A DNA stretch of 19,446 nucleotides from Candidatus Iainarchaeum sp. (GCA_028691435.1 JAQUZG010000013.1:1-19446), one strand, 5' to 3'. Positions 10,001-15,398 are shown, numbered from the stretch's first letter. Notes: generated by a model from the letters alone, not told the origin. Made by a program: numbers and translations.

Positions 10001-11458
10001 GGTCAAGGCGAACCAGAACAACAATTACTAACTGTAACTTTAGAAAATGGAGAAAACGAAATTGAATTATCTGAAATTGGCGTGCCAAAATATAATGGAA
10101 TTTATTTTATTACAGCCGTAGTTAATGGGGATGGTGGAAATAGAAAAGCAGTTACTAAAGCATTTGAAAATCCAATGAATACTACTGACTGTTGGGCATT
10201 AAAATCAACACAAAGAGTTGGTGGATTACCAAGTATAATGTACTATTTAGCAAATGCTGACCAAATAGAATGGACAACAGATATACCAAATGCTGACACA
10301 TTATATTCTTACATTAACTTTTCATCATATTTAATAAAAGAAAATTATAGTGAAAATTTCTTTAAAGATTTCAAAAATTATTATACAAATAATTTATTAC
10401 AAGGACCAACAGATGCTTTTGAACAAAAAGTATTAGCTTATTTAGATAGTGGAAAATACGGATTAAATAGAAGATTCACAAATTATACTGACGTAGAAGC
10501 AGGACTTTATGATATTTTCTTAGATATTGATTTTAGTGATGAGTTTGAAATAATTGACACTGGAACTAATATTGATTTATCAGTTCTTTTAATTAAAACT
10601 CCGACTGTAATGTATCCATTTTATAGTATGCCTTTTGATGGGAAAGTTGGATTAACTAATGGGCGACTTGATTATGGGGTTGAATATTTACTTGCAAGTG
10701 GAAGTGAAGAAATAAATATTTCAAATGATGTTTCTACTCACCCTCTTGCTGCTGGAAACGGTTATATCAAAACAAATGTCCAATTATTAAATAACTTTGA
10801 ATTAGTTAATTCAAGTCTTGGTACAAGAGGACAATTAGCTTCATTTAATTATAATGGAAGTACTGCTAGAATTTCATTCTCTCCAAATTTTGCTACACCA
10901 ATAATTTCAAAATTTACATTAAACGGAACAAGTGGCTCAATGAGATATACTGTTGAAAAAGTAAATGGTGGACTAGTAACAACTGGAAACAGTATGAATT
11001 ACTGGACTGGTGCAGCAAAGAGTAAAGACTTTTATGGAGCAAATGCAAATGAAGTTTATAATAACACGGCTGATTATTATATACAAGAAGATAATGAATA
11101 TGGATTTGATTACCAAGATGCAACAAATAATGGAAACTTATATTTGAAAACAATAATTTATACTCCAACAATGAATAGTTATGTGATTAAATCTGCTAAT
11201 CCTGAAACATTATTTTGGACAGCAAATGCTGATTTCTCACAAGTAAACTCATTAAATGGGGTTAGTGGAATTGAATTAAATAATGGTTTAGGTGTGCAAA
11301 ATATTACACAATTATTTGATTTAGTTAGAAATACGGACGTTTGTATAACTAATGATGAAACAACTTTGTCATTTTGGTGGAATCCAGAAAGAATAGCTAA
11401 CATATCTGGAAATAATAATGCACAAGAAGCTAAAGAATTAACTTTGATTGGACAATAA
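4049..11458 (+). CDS. Giant membrane-anchored Ig-like surface protein (2469 aa)
   Basis: The protein has a short cytoplasmic N-terminus, one membrane helix at about residues 36-58 (VPSFVLFIVLILTVLLLIGI), and then more than 2400 mostly extracellular residues. Carboxypeptidase-regulatory/Ig-like units begin near residues 65, 248, 336, 431, 525 and 930, each with a beta pattern like ...VTVQN...LITGAKVTL...TNSNGIIEF. Around residues 1431-1455 and 1653-1667 lie two Gly-rich hydrophobic segments (GLAGAMMGATIGSMIG and VGAIAGAIIMGF) that flank a Ser/Thr/Asn-rich insert. A CARDB-like stretch follows near 1960-2040. The last third is paralogous to the partial protein at the left window edge (FKWGWND...YCDGTQ near 1863, FDGKVG near 2197, FWWN near the end). 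Many N-x-S/T sequons are present. The likely role is envelope architecture or attachment to another cell; this is inferred. The start has GTGAT 3 bases upstream. Confidence 0.9.
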   Translation: MGLKDFYYLMEDKWYKFVDKFGLDPIVDKIDNVVPSFVLFIVLILTVLLLIGILLFSQFPITQQMATVNLTVKDLSDEYVTNQNIVLNVLKDGEITNSFTGKTSAQGYAVFTNIPLDSEVNVIVNLANGTKINETFIVDELNFSKTIKAKSNSFSAYKMYTVTLKKPETYSVYTDTTTVNFSCSNSSVSPNPISGVTRYGSIDVNMPDGCNTLYASVSIPEYKEKRIIVNGNNSKVDFLLEANETLKSKLIVNIRNDGSAVSGANFDVIITASNGEKQTKSTSSSTVEFEVNPDIYTVAVSETNNNYSSAYQTDVSVPFGKIITQSMNVSKEIKARIKVTVQNSTNNSLITGAKVTLKSSTGNVISQKDTNSNGIIEFAIFDLGSYKVTAKKEGDIGVGYFAKEIDLNNLAIGTTAVTLKLDLITTSNSGKVITQVVDQEDEPVANAKVFFKYADDSLVELNESIGDNYLLTDTNGKIFTRLPNETKPVYAYAVKNPKNGKSESKKIVLTEENLFNVKMNLGYTDIEVYATDEEGKKVNGEMKIYDNADNEVSNAILIENGVGKIKVKSGKYVYIVIKGDEFENYATEEFFLNSGEKKRVDVLLLTNIIEPAIDFNGIYNSNGTVANYLNPTETYSAKFYLTADKSYNQIEMYFRAGKETLMENDYIQITGIDASGISDEARGTSYFNDNAKDIQYLTDSLAKWINVGFDNFGVGRRVVKVNFRIKENVPVDEELTFYWSAKFDGIRLPDDNNELFGKYFVGGDGYCEDAFCLRGEKFYDRDELLYITSPYSLSGSKIYDYSFLITNNSDVLYGIDAKKLYMDMEVIGSDGQGAKILSYELKSPSLNTILVSDTKAFTKINNLEIPSMPKFTSITANFVLEGNKTGNNLIKITLKSDGEKVFTKEINFSVPTESEMTALIDPTFIPSLSNTLLEVTTKDKQNELIPNAKVEVYAKQAGYDEYLVDRKYTSNLGVAEVYTGSHYPSTKIYIDVSKADYSRKRYALTVSENIVEYNPSEIGVSLNTVSKREVTESVGIGNKTKELISITGIKLDAPFSGIINESALTAYIEQFIGTELEASDSDTFDLIKMRLDNAIGQDYVGTNDISGNVIINYKLGSTNLIYDTTIPLNVNISSSASTSEACIKIENAVQEETTQMGRIIYRFEITNACESEGTGIDIEELYVKANGELNGTADISVQSGSSSTSARSALDNSKRKLLSGFKAGEKLFGSITYVPSNEAIGESVPINVTIEGKFQDQTIGTVPSTLDFTANVLNLKECVSISSTSSPVAFDETSTVTVDASGCLGENIQFVLCKDDSGCSGFTEGTVSLSDKDFTIKGESKEIDVSSPTLPGTYGVTVWARLANKSSGFTYVGEVPVSFKAKDGKYFYLSKTELSLLGEGTSDVVLLENRMLMQDVKVKADECVWGEEDAGFDWAKGLAGAMMGATIGSMIGSSFSPTQKEGETKTTEKEVETSGESKTVDGRISELNTKQNSSTGLTASEATELSKLNNMKSSLDIAIDDMEIGSSPAYIYSDSSGNITQYSSKVIGKGDYLGAVSYDAATKSYVFDTPSTSAKYYNASNGELSNLKSGILNTYGDKSWISITADNLNNRATAKNGSLKSVSIQDKFQKLSFSSNEPVYKKLSFFNYVQGSFTLVGAIAGAIIMGFSDSYKCADNDRIVPFQDFTVFLQGQTQEVELVDGTTESKVIPSDALPLSFTLGGITANWDFTDADYSNIENVAIKFDNASLNEPRAKYGVLTVAANVHQHGTSPLIPVGADATTVLNTSTEDAFDVTCNNSNFSNYWIGSDENSGACTPIMKNPPYTQKFHMRVITGYPEEEGAKIKKSISCYNGSLSGSTGEAALPAVKFKWGWNDIAINECDYGNPNSIYCDGTQFTISVVKKLAKLEEFFSLNNDLTCPENPIYSDIQEQMEEVNSVTEIVAANRAGVSNITNILVAGDSLTATVIVENNTGASLTTNMAIAVKGQGEPEQQLLTVTLENGENEIELSEIGVPKYNGIYFITAVVNGDGGNRKAVTKAFENPMNTTDCWALKSTQRVGGLPSIMYYLANADQIEWTTDIPNADTLYSYINFSSYLIKENYSENFFKDFKNYYTNNLLQGPTDAFEQKVLAYLDSGKYGLNRRFTNYTDVEAGLYDIFLDIDFSDEFEIIDTGTNIDLSVLLIKTPTVMYPFYSMPFDGKVGLTNGRLDYGVEYLLASGSEEINISNDVSTHPLAAGNGYIKTNVQLLNNFELVNSSLGTRGQLASFNYNGSTARISFSPNFATPIISKFTLNGTSGSMRYTVEKVNGGLVTTGNSMNYWTGAAKSKDFYGANANEVYNNTADYYIQEDNEYGFDYQDATNNGNLYLKTIIYTPTMNSYVIKSANPETLFWTANADFSQVNSLNGVSGIELNNGLGVQNITQLFDLVRNTDVCITNDETTLSFWWNPERIANISGNNNAQEAKELTLIGQ
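8934..8984 (+). repeat. 15-base in-frame direct repeat inside the giant gene
   Basis: AAAAACTTTCTTTCT occurs at 8934-8948 and 8970-8984, 36 bases apart, so it is in frame and encodes the KLSF pair in QKLSFSSNEP and KKLSFFNYV. It sits just before the second Gly-rich hydrophobic segment and may be a small tandem duplication. Confidence 0.5.
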
Positions 11459-11557
11459 TTAGTTTAATTTTAGAATTGTGATTTATTATTTAAATTTACT
11501 AATTTTTAGAATTGTTAATGTTTAGTGATTAGTTTAATTAAATTTGTTTTGATTTAT

Positions 11558-11590
11558 AAAACTCGCTTATTTTAGGACAGTTTATTTTTA
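11558..11590 (+). repeat. 33-base direct repeat, copy 1 (upstream of fic)
   Basis: The element begins AAAACTCG and contains TTATTTTAGGACAG in its centre. It matches 32 of 33 positions of a second copy at 12686-12718, differing only by C/T at the ninth base. It ends 31 bases before the TATA-like ATATATTTTT of the Fic gene (11621-11630). The second copy has the same 31-base distance. Confidence 0.85.
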
Positions 11591-11603
11591 ATTACAAAAA
11601 GTG

Positions 11604-11650
11604 ATTTATACCTACAATAAATATATTTTTAAATATTTGTAGGTATAAAT
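11604..11650 (+). promoter_or_regulatory. Fic promoter enclosed in a 14-base inverted repeat
   Basis: Perfect 14-base arms ATTTATACCTACAA (11604-11617) and TTGTAGGTATAAAT (11637-11650) enclose a 19-base spacer that holds the TATA-like ATATATTTTTAAATA. The right arm ends 6 bases before the ATG at 11657. A protein bound to both arms would bracket the TATA box, so this reads as an operator. There is no ribosome binding site before the ATG, so the transcript may have a very short leader or none. Confidence 0.6.
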
Positions 11651-11656
11651 AATATT

Positions 11657-12595
11657 ATGGTTTTTTCAAAAGAAAAAGTAATTAATGGTAAAAAGTATTA
11701 CTATGCATCTAAATCAATTAGGTTGTCAAATGGTAAAGTTACATCAGTTGAGAGAATAATTAATAATAAATCGGATAAACTGACTGATTCTTTTCTTGAA
11801 GATAAAGAAAAAATATTACTTATTAATTATGCAATTGGTAATTATACAAAGGATAATTTGTTTAATGAAAATAAAATAAAAAAAATTGAAGAAATGAATT
11901 TTAATTATAAAAAAATACTTAAAAAATTAACTCCTAACCAAAAAAAAGATTTATGGAATAGGTTTACAGCAAATTTTACTTTTGAATCAAACGCTATTGA
12001 AGGAAATTCATTGACACTTAAAGATGTGACTATGACTCTTTTTGAAAAATTATCTGTTGAAGGAAAAGATTTAAGGGAAATTTATGAAACAAAAAATACG
12101 CGAGATGTTCTTGAACTTGTAATTTCAAAAAAATTTAAATTTTCTGTTAAAAATATTATCGGGATGCATAAATTGTTGGTAAGAGATATGGGTATAATGG
12201 CAGGATTTAAAAAAATTCCAAATTATTTAGTTGGTAGAAAAATAGATACTACTCCTCCTGAAAAAGTAAGTGAAGAAATTAACGAATTAATTGATTATTT
12301 TAAAAAAAATCGTAATTTGCACCCCATTAAACTTGCTGCTAATATTCATGGGTTGTTTGAAAAGATACATCCTTTTGATGATGGTAATGGTAGAGTTGGG
12401 AGATTTTTAATAAATGTGGTATTAATTGAATGTGGATATATGCCACTAATAATAAGAAAAAGTCAAAGAACTGCTTATTTTAAGTGTTTGGAAGATTTTG
12501 ATAATGGGTATAAAAGAAATTTAGAAAAATTTTTAGTTGAAAAATATGAAAACACTTATAAGAATTTTTTTGAAGAATATCTAAAATATGTTTAA
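11657..12595 (+). CDS. Fic/DOC family protein, class II (self-inhibited AMPylator)
   Basis: This 312-residue protein has the Fic core motif HPFDDGNGRVGR starting at the catalytic H238. Fic enzymes transfer AMP or another nucleotide part to Ser, Thr or Tyr of target proteins. An inhibitory-helix motif SNAIEGN (S111, E115, G116, N117) lies before the Fic domain, which is the class II arrangement in which the protein holds its own active site shut. No separate antitoxin gene is adjacent, consistent with class II. The N-terminal 100 residues are basic and may be a regulatory domain. Residues 190-195 (YLVGRK) correspond to the usual flap hairpin, and RTAYFKCLEDFDNGY near the C-terminus is also typical. 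All key catalytic residues (H, D/N, G, N, G, R) are present, so the enzyme is predicted active. Targets cannot be told from sequence. It lies between two 33-base direct repeats. Confidence 0.93.
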   Translation: MVFSKEKVINGKKYYYASKSIRLSNGKVTSVERIINNKSDKLTDSFLEDKEKILLINYAIGNYTKDNLFNENKIKKIEEMNFNYKKILKKLTPNQKKDLWNRFTANFTFESNAIEGNSLTLKDVTMTLFEKLSVEGKDLREIYETKNTRDVLELVISKKFKFSVKNIIGMHKLLVRDMGIMAGFKKIPNYLVGRKIDTTPPEKVSEEINELIDYFKKNRNLHPIKLAANIHGLFEKIHPFDDGNGRVGRFLINVVLIECGYMPLIIRKSQRTAYFKCLEDFDNGYKRNLEKFLVEKYENTYKNFFEEYLKYV

Positions 12596-12685
12596 ATTTC
12601 TTGTATTTTTTTAATCTAGAAAAAGTTTATGTTTTTTAGATTTTGATCATTATAATAAAATTCATGAGCGATTAACATTTGTTCA

Positions 12686-12718
12686 AAAACTCGTTTATTT
12701 TAGGACAGTTTATTTTTA
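12686..12718 (+). repeat. 33-base direct repeat, copy 2 (upstream of the DUF2683/RelE pair)
   Basis: This is the second copy of the element at 11558-11590, 1128 bases downstream, with one mismatch. It again ends 31 bases before an ATATATTTTT TATA-like box (12749-12758). The bases between repeat and TATA box are not well conserved, which points to conserved spacing and not simple recent duplication of the whole promoter. Confidence 0.85.
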
Positions 12719-12784
12719 TTCACTAATTATTAATTTTTTCTAAAAAGAATATATTTTTAATATGTGTATATGGTGGGTATATAG

Positions 12785-12803
12785 TATGCACATGGTGTGC
12801 ATA
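12785..12803 (+). promoter_or_regulatory. Operator-like palindrome before the DUF2683 antitoxin
   Basis: TATGCACA (12785-12792), TGG, TGTGCATA (12796-12803) forms a perfect 8-base palindrome with a 3-base centre. It lies just after the transcription start predicted from the TATA-like box at 12749-12758, and 9 bases before the chosen ATG. Ribbon-helix-helix antitoxins usually bind such palindromes in their own promoter. This is also why I reject the upstream ATG at 12762 as the start. Confidence 0.6.
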
Positions 12804-12812
12804 GGTGGTTTT

Positions 12813-13073
12813 ATGCCTATTGCAAGAGTTTCTTTAGATGATTATTCAAATAAAATATTAAATATTGTTAAAGCAAAATATGATTTGACTGACAAAAGTG
12901 AAGCAATAAATAAGTTTCTTCATATGTATGGTAAAGAAGAATTTCATGAAAATGATGATTTAGATGCATCTGATAACTATGTGAAAAAAGTTTTAGAAAT
13001 TGAAAAAAATCATATTAAACAAAATGGATTTAAAAAAATGAATAAAAGTGAATTTGATGAATTGTTTAAGTGA
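12813..13073 (+). CDS. DUF2683-type antitoxin (ribbon-helix-helix-like)
   Basis: From the ATG at 12813 the protein is 86 residues: MPIARVSLDDYSNKILNIVK, then AKYDLTDKSEAINKFLHMYG, an acidic linker, and a C-terminal HIKQNGFKKMNKSEFDELF. This matches the archaeal DUF2683 family, small antitoxin-like proteins with an N-terminal ribbon-helix-helix-like strand (ARVSLDD) that binds DNA and a C-terminal part expected to wrap the toxin. The frame opens earlier at 12762, but that extension would translate through the palindrome and starts with an implausible WW/Cys-rich leader; GGTGG at 12804-12808 is a good ribosome binding site for 12813. The gene is followed after 7 bases by a RelE-like toxin. Its stop codon lies inside the GTGAT ribosome binding site of the next gene, which suggests tight coupling. 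Confidence 0.85.
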   Translation: MPIARVSLDDYSNKILNIVKAKYDLTDKSEAINKFLHMYGKEEFHENDDLDASDNYVKKVLEIEKNHIKQNGFKKMNKSEFDELFK

Positions 13074-13080
13074 TTAAATC

Positions 13081-13359
13081 ATGCCTTTTGATTTTGATTT
13101 GTCTAATGAACTAAAAGAAAAAATTCAAATTTTAAGTAAAAAGGATAGAAATAGATTAAAAATTTTAAAGAAAAAGATGGATAAAATAATAAATTCAGAT
13201 GAAATAACAATTCAAAATTATAAAAATTTAAGAAATAATTTATCTGATAAAAAAAGAGTTCATATTGACAAAAGTTTTGTTTTAACTTTTTCTTATTTTA
13301 AAGAGAATAATTTCATTTTGTTCGTTGATTTTGATCATCATGATAAAATCTATAATTAA
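13081..13359 (+). CDS. RelE/ParE superfamily toxin (YafQ-like)
   Basis: This 92-residue basic protein follows the antitoxin directly. Its order of elements fits archaeal RelE-type toxins: an N-terminal amphipathic helix (NELKEKIQILSKKDRNRLKI), a second Lys-rich helix (LKKKMDKIIN), then NYKNLRNNLSDKKRVHID leading into strands SFVLTFSYF and NFILFVDFDHHDKIY. The terminal FVDFDHHDxIY block is characteristic of the toxin partner of DUF2683 antitoxins. RelE-type enzymes cleave mRNA on the ribosome; histidines, Arg and Lys suited to that role are present in the right regions, but I cannot assign the catalytic residues with certainty. The length is normal and the gene looks intact. Confidence 0.85.
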   Translation: MPFDFDLSNELKEKIQILSKKDRNRLKILKKKMDKIINSDEITIQNYKNLRNNLSDKKRVHIDKSFVLTFSYFKENNFILFVDFDHHDKIYN

Positions 13360-13366
13360 TTTTTTT

Positions 13367-13390
13367 AAAAACGCTTTTTTTAGGATAATA
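13367..13390 (+). repeat. Degenerate third copy of the 33-base element (tentative)
   Basis: AAAAACGCTTTTTTTAGGA resembles the AAAACTCGCTTATTTTAGGA part of the two full repeats with a one-base deletion. It follows the toxin stop and precedes the membrane gene at 13468 and its TATA box, the same kind of position as the other copies, though the spacing differs by a few bases. AT-richness makes chance similarity possible. Confidence 0.35.
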
Positions 13391-13434
13391 TAAAAATAAT
13401 TATTTTTTAAGTCTAAAATTTAACTAACTAAGGT

Positions 13435-13467
13435 TATATTTTTATATTTGAGAATCTTATATTTATC
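13435..13467 (+). promoter_or_regulatory. Promoter of the small membrane gene run, probably leaderless
   Basis: A TATA-like run TATATTTTTATATTT (13435-13449) is followed by the ATG at 13468. Transcription starting 25-27 bases after the box centre would begin at or next to the ATG, and there is no ribosome binding site, so the transcript is probably leaderless. Confidence 0.45.
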
Positions 13468-13866
13468 ATGTTTGAAACAAATTTTTTATTAACTAATTCG
13501 TTTAGTTTTTTATTAAATTCAATTCTTTTTTTAGATGGTCTTTTTAGTGATATGGCTTTAGTTTTAAAATTATTTACTTTTCTTGCAATTATTGGATATG
13601 TAAAAAACCATATGGGAGTAAATATTCTTTCAATCATGATTGTGCTTGGAATGGCTTGGTTAATTTTACTAGACAACTTCATGATATTTGGTGGAGTTTA
13701 TGTACTTTATGTTTTGAGTGCATTTGGATTTACTGGAGTTATAATTGATTTCTTCTTTGTTAAACCTCAACCTAATCCTGGTGAACAACAAGAAGGTGGA
13801 GTGGGTAATGGAAAAGATTATCTAGCACGACAAAATCAAATTATGCAAATGATGGGGAAAAGATGA
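13468..13866 (+). CDS. Small polytopic membrane protein, first of five
   Basis: This 132-residue protein has about four hydrophobic segments, near residues 5-25, 29-45, 52-69 and 72-98, followed by a soluble tail (99-132) with a Pro/Gly/Gln-rich stretch (PQPNPGEQQEGGVGNG) and a helix rich in Gln and Met (ARQNQIMQMMGKR). No enzyme or transporter motif is visible, and I do not recognise a named family. It is the first gene of a co-directional group of five small membrane proteins and overlaps the next by 4 bases (ATGA), so the two are almost certainly co-translated. The segment MGVNILSIMIVLGMAWLILL resembles hydrophobic segments in the next three genes, which may be distant paralogs. A role at the base of an envelope structure is a guess from context. 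Confidence 0.75.
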   Translation: MFETNFLLTNSFSFLLNSILFLDGLFSDMALVLKLFTFLAIIGYVKNHMGVNILSIMIVLGMAWLILLDNFMIFGGVYVLYVLSAFGFTGVIIDFFFVKPQPNPGEQQEGGVGNGKDYLARQNQIMQMMGKR

Positions 13867-14270
13867 TGGTTAAGAATTTTATTGTTTCAAAATTTAATGA
13901 ATTCATTGAATTTATTTATTTATTAAATGCATTAATCTTTTCAAAAAAAACTAATCAAAAAGGAAATCTTTTGATTATTATTGCACTTGCAATTATAGGA
14001 GTTGTTTTTTTACTTCCCTTAATCATGAAATATTTTCCAGCTGCAGATATTTTAGTAAGAATAATTTTAATTTTTACAATAGTTACAACAGTTAGAGGAT
14101 ACCTTGGAAATAGTATCTTAACTCTACTTTTTTCAGGAATTTTAATTTATTTCCTTGTAATAAAATGGTGGTGGCTAGGGGCTGCGGGATGGTTCTTTTT
14201 AACTTTACTAAGTATGAGTGGAATGGGAGTAATTGTTTGGGGGCTTGGAACTACTCTAAAGAAACATTAA
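13863..14270 (+). CDS. Small polytopic membrane protein, second of five
   Basis: This 135-residue protein overlaps the previous gene by 4 bases. The N-terminal 34 residues are amphipathic and basic, then hydrophobic segments follow near 36-55, 63-79, 84-101 and 104-127, and a short Lys-rich tail ends the protein. KWWWLGAAGW is a notable aromatic cluster between the last two helices. The part from about residue 78 (RGYLGNSILTLLFSGILIYF) aligns loosely with the preceding protein's NHMGVNILSIMIVLGMAWLI. No known family was recognised. The gene is followed by 119 bases of AT-rich repeated sequence before the next member, so the run may be split into two transcripts here. Confidence 0.75.
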   Translation: MMVKNFIVSKFNEFIEFIYLLNALIFSKKTNQKGNLLIIIALAIIGVVFLLPLIMKYFPAADILVRIILIFTIVTTVRGYLGNSILTLLFSGILIYFLVIKWWWLGAAGWFFLTLLSMSGMGVIVWGLGTTLKKH

Positions 14271-14272
14271 AT

Positions 14273-14353
14273 TTTAATTAAATTTAGGTTAATATGATTT
14301 AAACTTGAATTAATTTAATTAAATTTAGTTTAATCAGTAATTAATTAAATTTA
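14273..14353 (+). repeat. AT-rich tandem repeat in the membrane gene cluster
   Basis: A 21-base unit beginning TTTAATTAAATTTAG occurs at 14273-14293 and 14314-14334 (20 of 21 identical, period 41). A shorter third copy, TTAATTAAATTTA, lies at 14341-14353. The third copy is close to where a TATA box for the gene at 14390 would be. The repeats may be terminator and promoter material or a binding-site array. Confidence 0.5.
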
Positions 14354-14389
14354 AAAGAAGGTAAAACAATTATATTTGTGTGATAAAAT

Positions 14390-14644
14390 ATGTTATTTGA
14401 TTTTTGGAGTGCTATAGATGGGTCAAATTTCTTGGCAACAGTTGGTTTAATTTTACTTGTCCTTTACACAATTTTTATCTACAATTGGTCAAAGAAACTA
14501 ATGGGTCAAACACTTGCAATAATATTTACTTTGATGATAGTTTATTTTATTTTATATATTTTTATTTGGATACTTTGGGTTCCAGTAATTTTATTCTTGA
14601 TTGCAACTTTTGGAAAAGATGTTGCTGAAAGAATTCCAAAATAA
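14390..14644 (+). CDS. Small membrane protein, third of five
   Basis: This 84-residue protein is almost all membrane: hydrophobic segments near residues 14-32, 40-60 and 61-74, joined by a short basic turn (NWSKKLMGQ), and ending with a charged tail (GKDVAERIPK). The ATG at 14390 has GTGAT (14380-14384) as ribosome binding site. No functional motif is present, and I know of no named family. The turn MGQTLAIIFTLMIVYFILY resembles the MG..IL.I pattern in the first membrane protein of the cluster. An overlapping frame from 14404 is a shadow and is rejected. Confidence 0.7.
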   Translation: MLFDFWSAIDGSNFLATVGLILLVLYTIFIYNWSKKLMGQTLAIIFTLMIVYFILYIFIWILWVPVILFLIATFGKDVAERIPK

Positions 14645-14682
14645 AATATTTATAAAAAATCAATATAAAATTTGGTGAAAAA

Positions 14683-15021
14683 ATGGACATGATGAATTAT
14701 TTAATTTCAATAACTCTTTTGGCTTTAATTGTAAGTTTTGGAGAATTTTGGATGGGTGTTGCAGCTGCAGCAATTTTAATTGTTGCAACAAGAGAATCAA
14801 AAGCAACCATCTTAATTATTATTGGAATGATTGCGTTTTATTATATTTCGATGGTTGGTATGAAAGACTATTGGTTAATTGCACTTCTTGGTCTTGTTAT
14901 GCTTGGTTATTTAATTGGTGTTGACAAATCTGGACAAGCTCAACCTGCTGATCCATATGCTGGATTAATGGGTGGAATGGGCGGAATGGATATGGGTGGA
15001 GGAATGGGGGGGATGATGTGA
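14683..15021 (+). CDS. Membrane protein with Gly-Met-rich tail, fourth of five
   Basis: This 112-residue protein has hydrophobic segments near residues 6-19, 22-35, 41-58 and 62-80, then a soluble tail (81-112). The tail ends in GLMGGMGGMDMGGGMGGMM, a Gly-Met repeat like the disordered tails of group I chaperonins, though nothing else here is chaperonin-like. GGTGA (14673-14677) is a strong ribosome binding site 5 bases before the ATG. The stop overlaps the next start in ATGTGA with GTG as start, so the two are coupled. The flexible Met-rich tail could be a membrane-proximal binding surface; this is speculative. Confidence 0.75.
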   Translation: MDMMNYLISITLLALIVSFGEFWMGVAAAAILIVATRESKATILIIIGMIAFYYISMVGMKDYWLIALLGLVMLGYLIGVDKSGQAQPADPYAGLMGGMGGMDMGGGMGGMM

Positions 15022-15353
15022 AATCCCTAGCTACTCTAATTGCTTTCACCCTAGCTTTAGTCTTTTTTTATAACAAAGTAAATGGACTTGGATTACTTTT
15101 TCTTGGACTTGCATTCATTACTTTTATTTATGATCCAGTTAAACACCAAGCAAAAAAAGGTTTTGATGAATTAAATAAAGCAAGTGGATATTATCCAGCT
15201 GATAAATTAAAATCTTATGTAAAAACTACTTCAAAAATTGCAGTAAGTGAATTAACAAAAGTTGATGGCACAAAACACAATACAAAACCAACAAAAATTG
15301 TTGATGCATTGAATAATACAATTAAAGAATTAAGAAATGTGTTAAAACTATAA
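15018..15353 (+). CDS. Membrane-anchored protein with cytoplasmic tail, fifth of five
   Basis: This 111-residue protein begins at a GTG that overlaps the previous gene by 4 bases. Two hydrophobic helices (residues about 3-18 and 22-38) form a hairpin, then comes a charged Lys-rich soluble part (40-111): KHQAKKGFDELNKASGYYPA, then a helix ending TIKELRNVLKL. By the positive-inside rule the soluble part is probably cytoplasmic. No family was recognised. It closes the membrane gene run and converges on the minus-strand coiled-coil gene 45 bases away. Confidence 0.75.
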   Translation: MKSLATLIAFTLALVFFYNKVNGLGLLFLGLAFITFIYDPVKHQAKKGFDELNKASGYYPADKLKSYVKTTSKIAVSELTKVDGTKHNTKPTKIVDALNNTIKELRNVLKL

Positions 15354-15398
15354 ATTTTATTATGTGTTTTCTTTTAATTAAATTAAAAATTGAACTAA
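15354..15398. terminator. Convergent gene end with AT palindrome
   Basis: Between two converging genes lie T-runs and the palindrome TTTTAATTAAATTAAAA (15372-15388; 8-base arms around one base). It could terminate transcription from both sides, although AT-rich palindromes are expected by chance here. Confidence 0.35.

Noticed and set aside
11558..12718. Insertion sequence or CRISPR made of the 33-base repeats
   Set aside because: Only two good copies exist, 1128 bases apart, with no transposase and no regular spacers; both sit at promoters.
12762..12812. Upstream ATG extension of the DUF2683 gene
   Set aside because: The extension would translate through the operator-like palindrome, and the family normally begins at MPIARVS, which has its own GGTGG ribosome binding site.
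13434..13682. 82-codon minus-strand frame opposite the first membrane gene
   Set aside because: It is antisense to a membrane protein gene that has a promoter and a coupled downstream partner; it has no ribosome binding site of its own or family match.
14404..14628. Alternative overlapping frame in the third membrane gene
   Set aside because: It shares the region with the 14390 frame, which has the ribosome binding site and coherent membrane helices.
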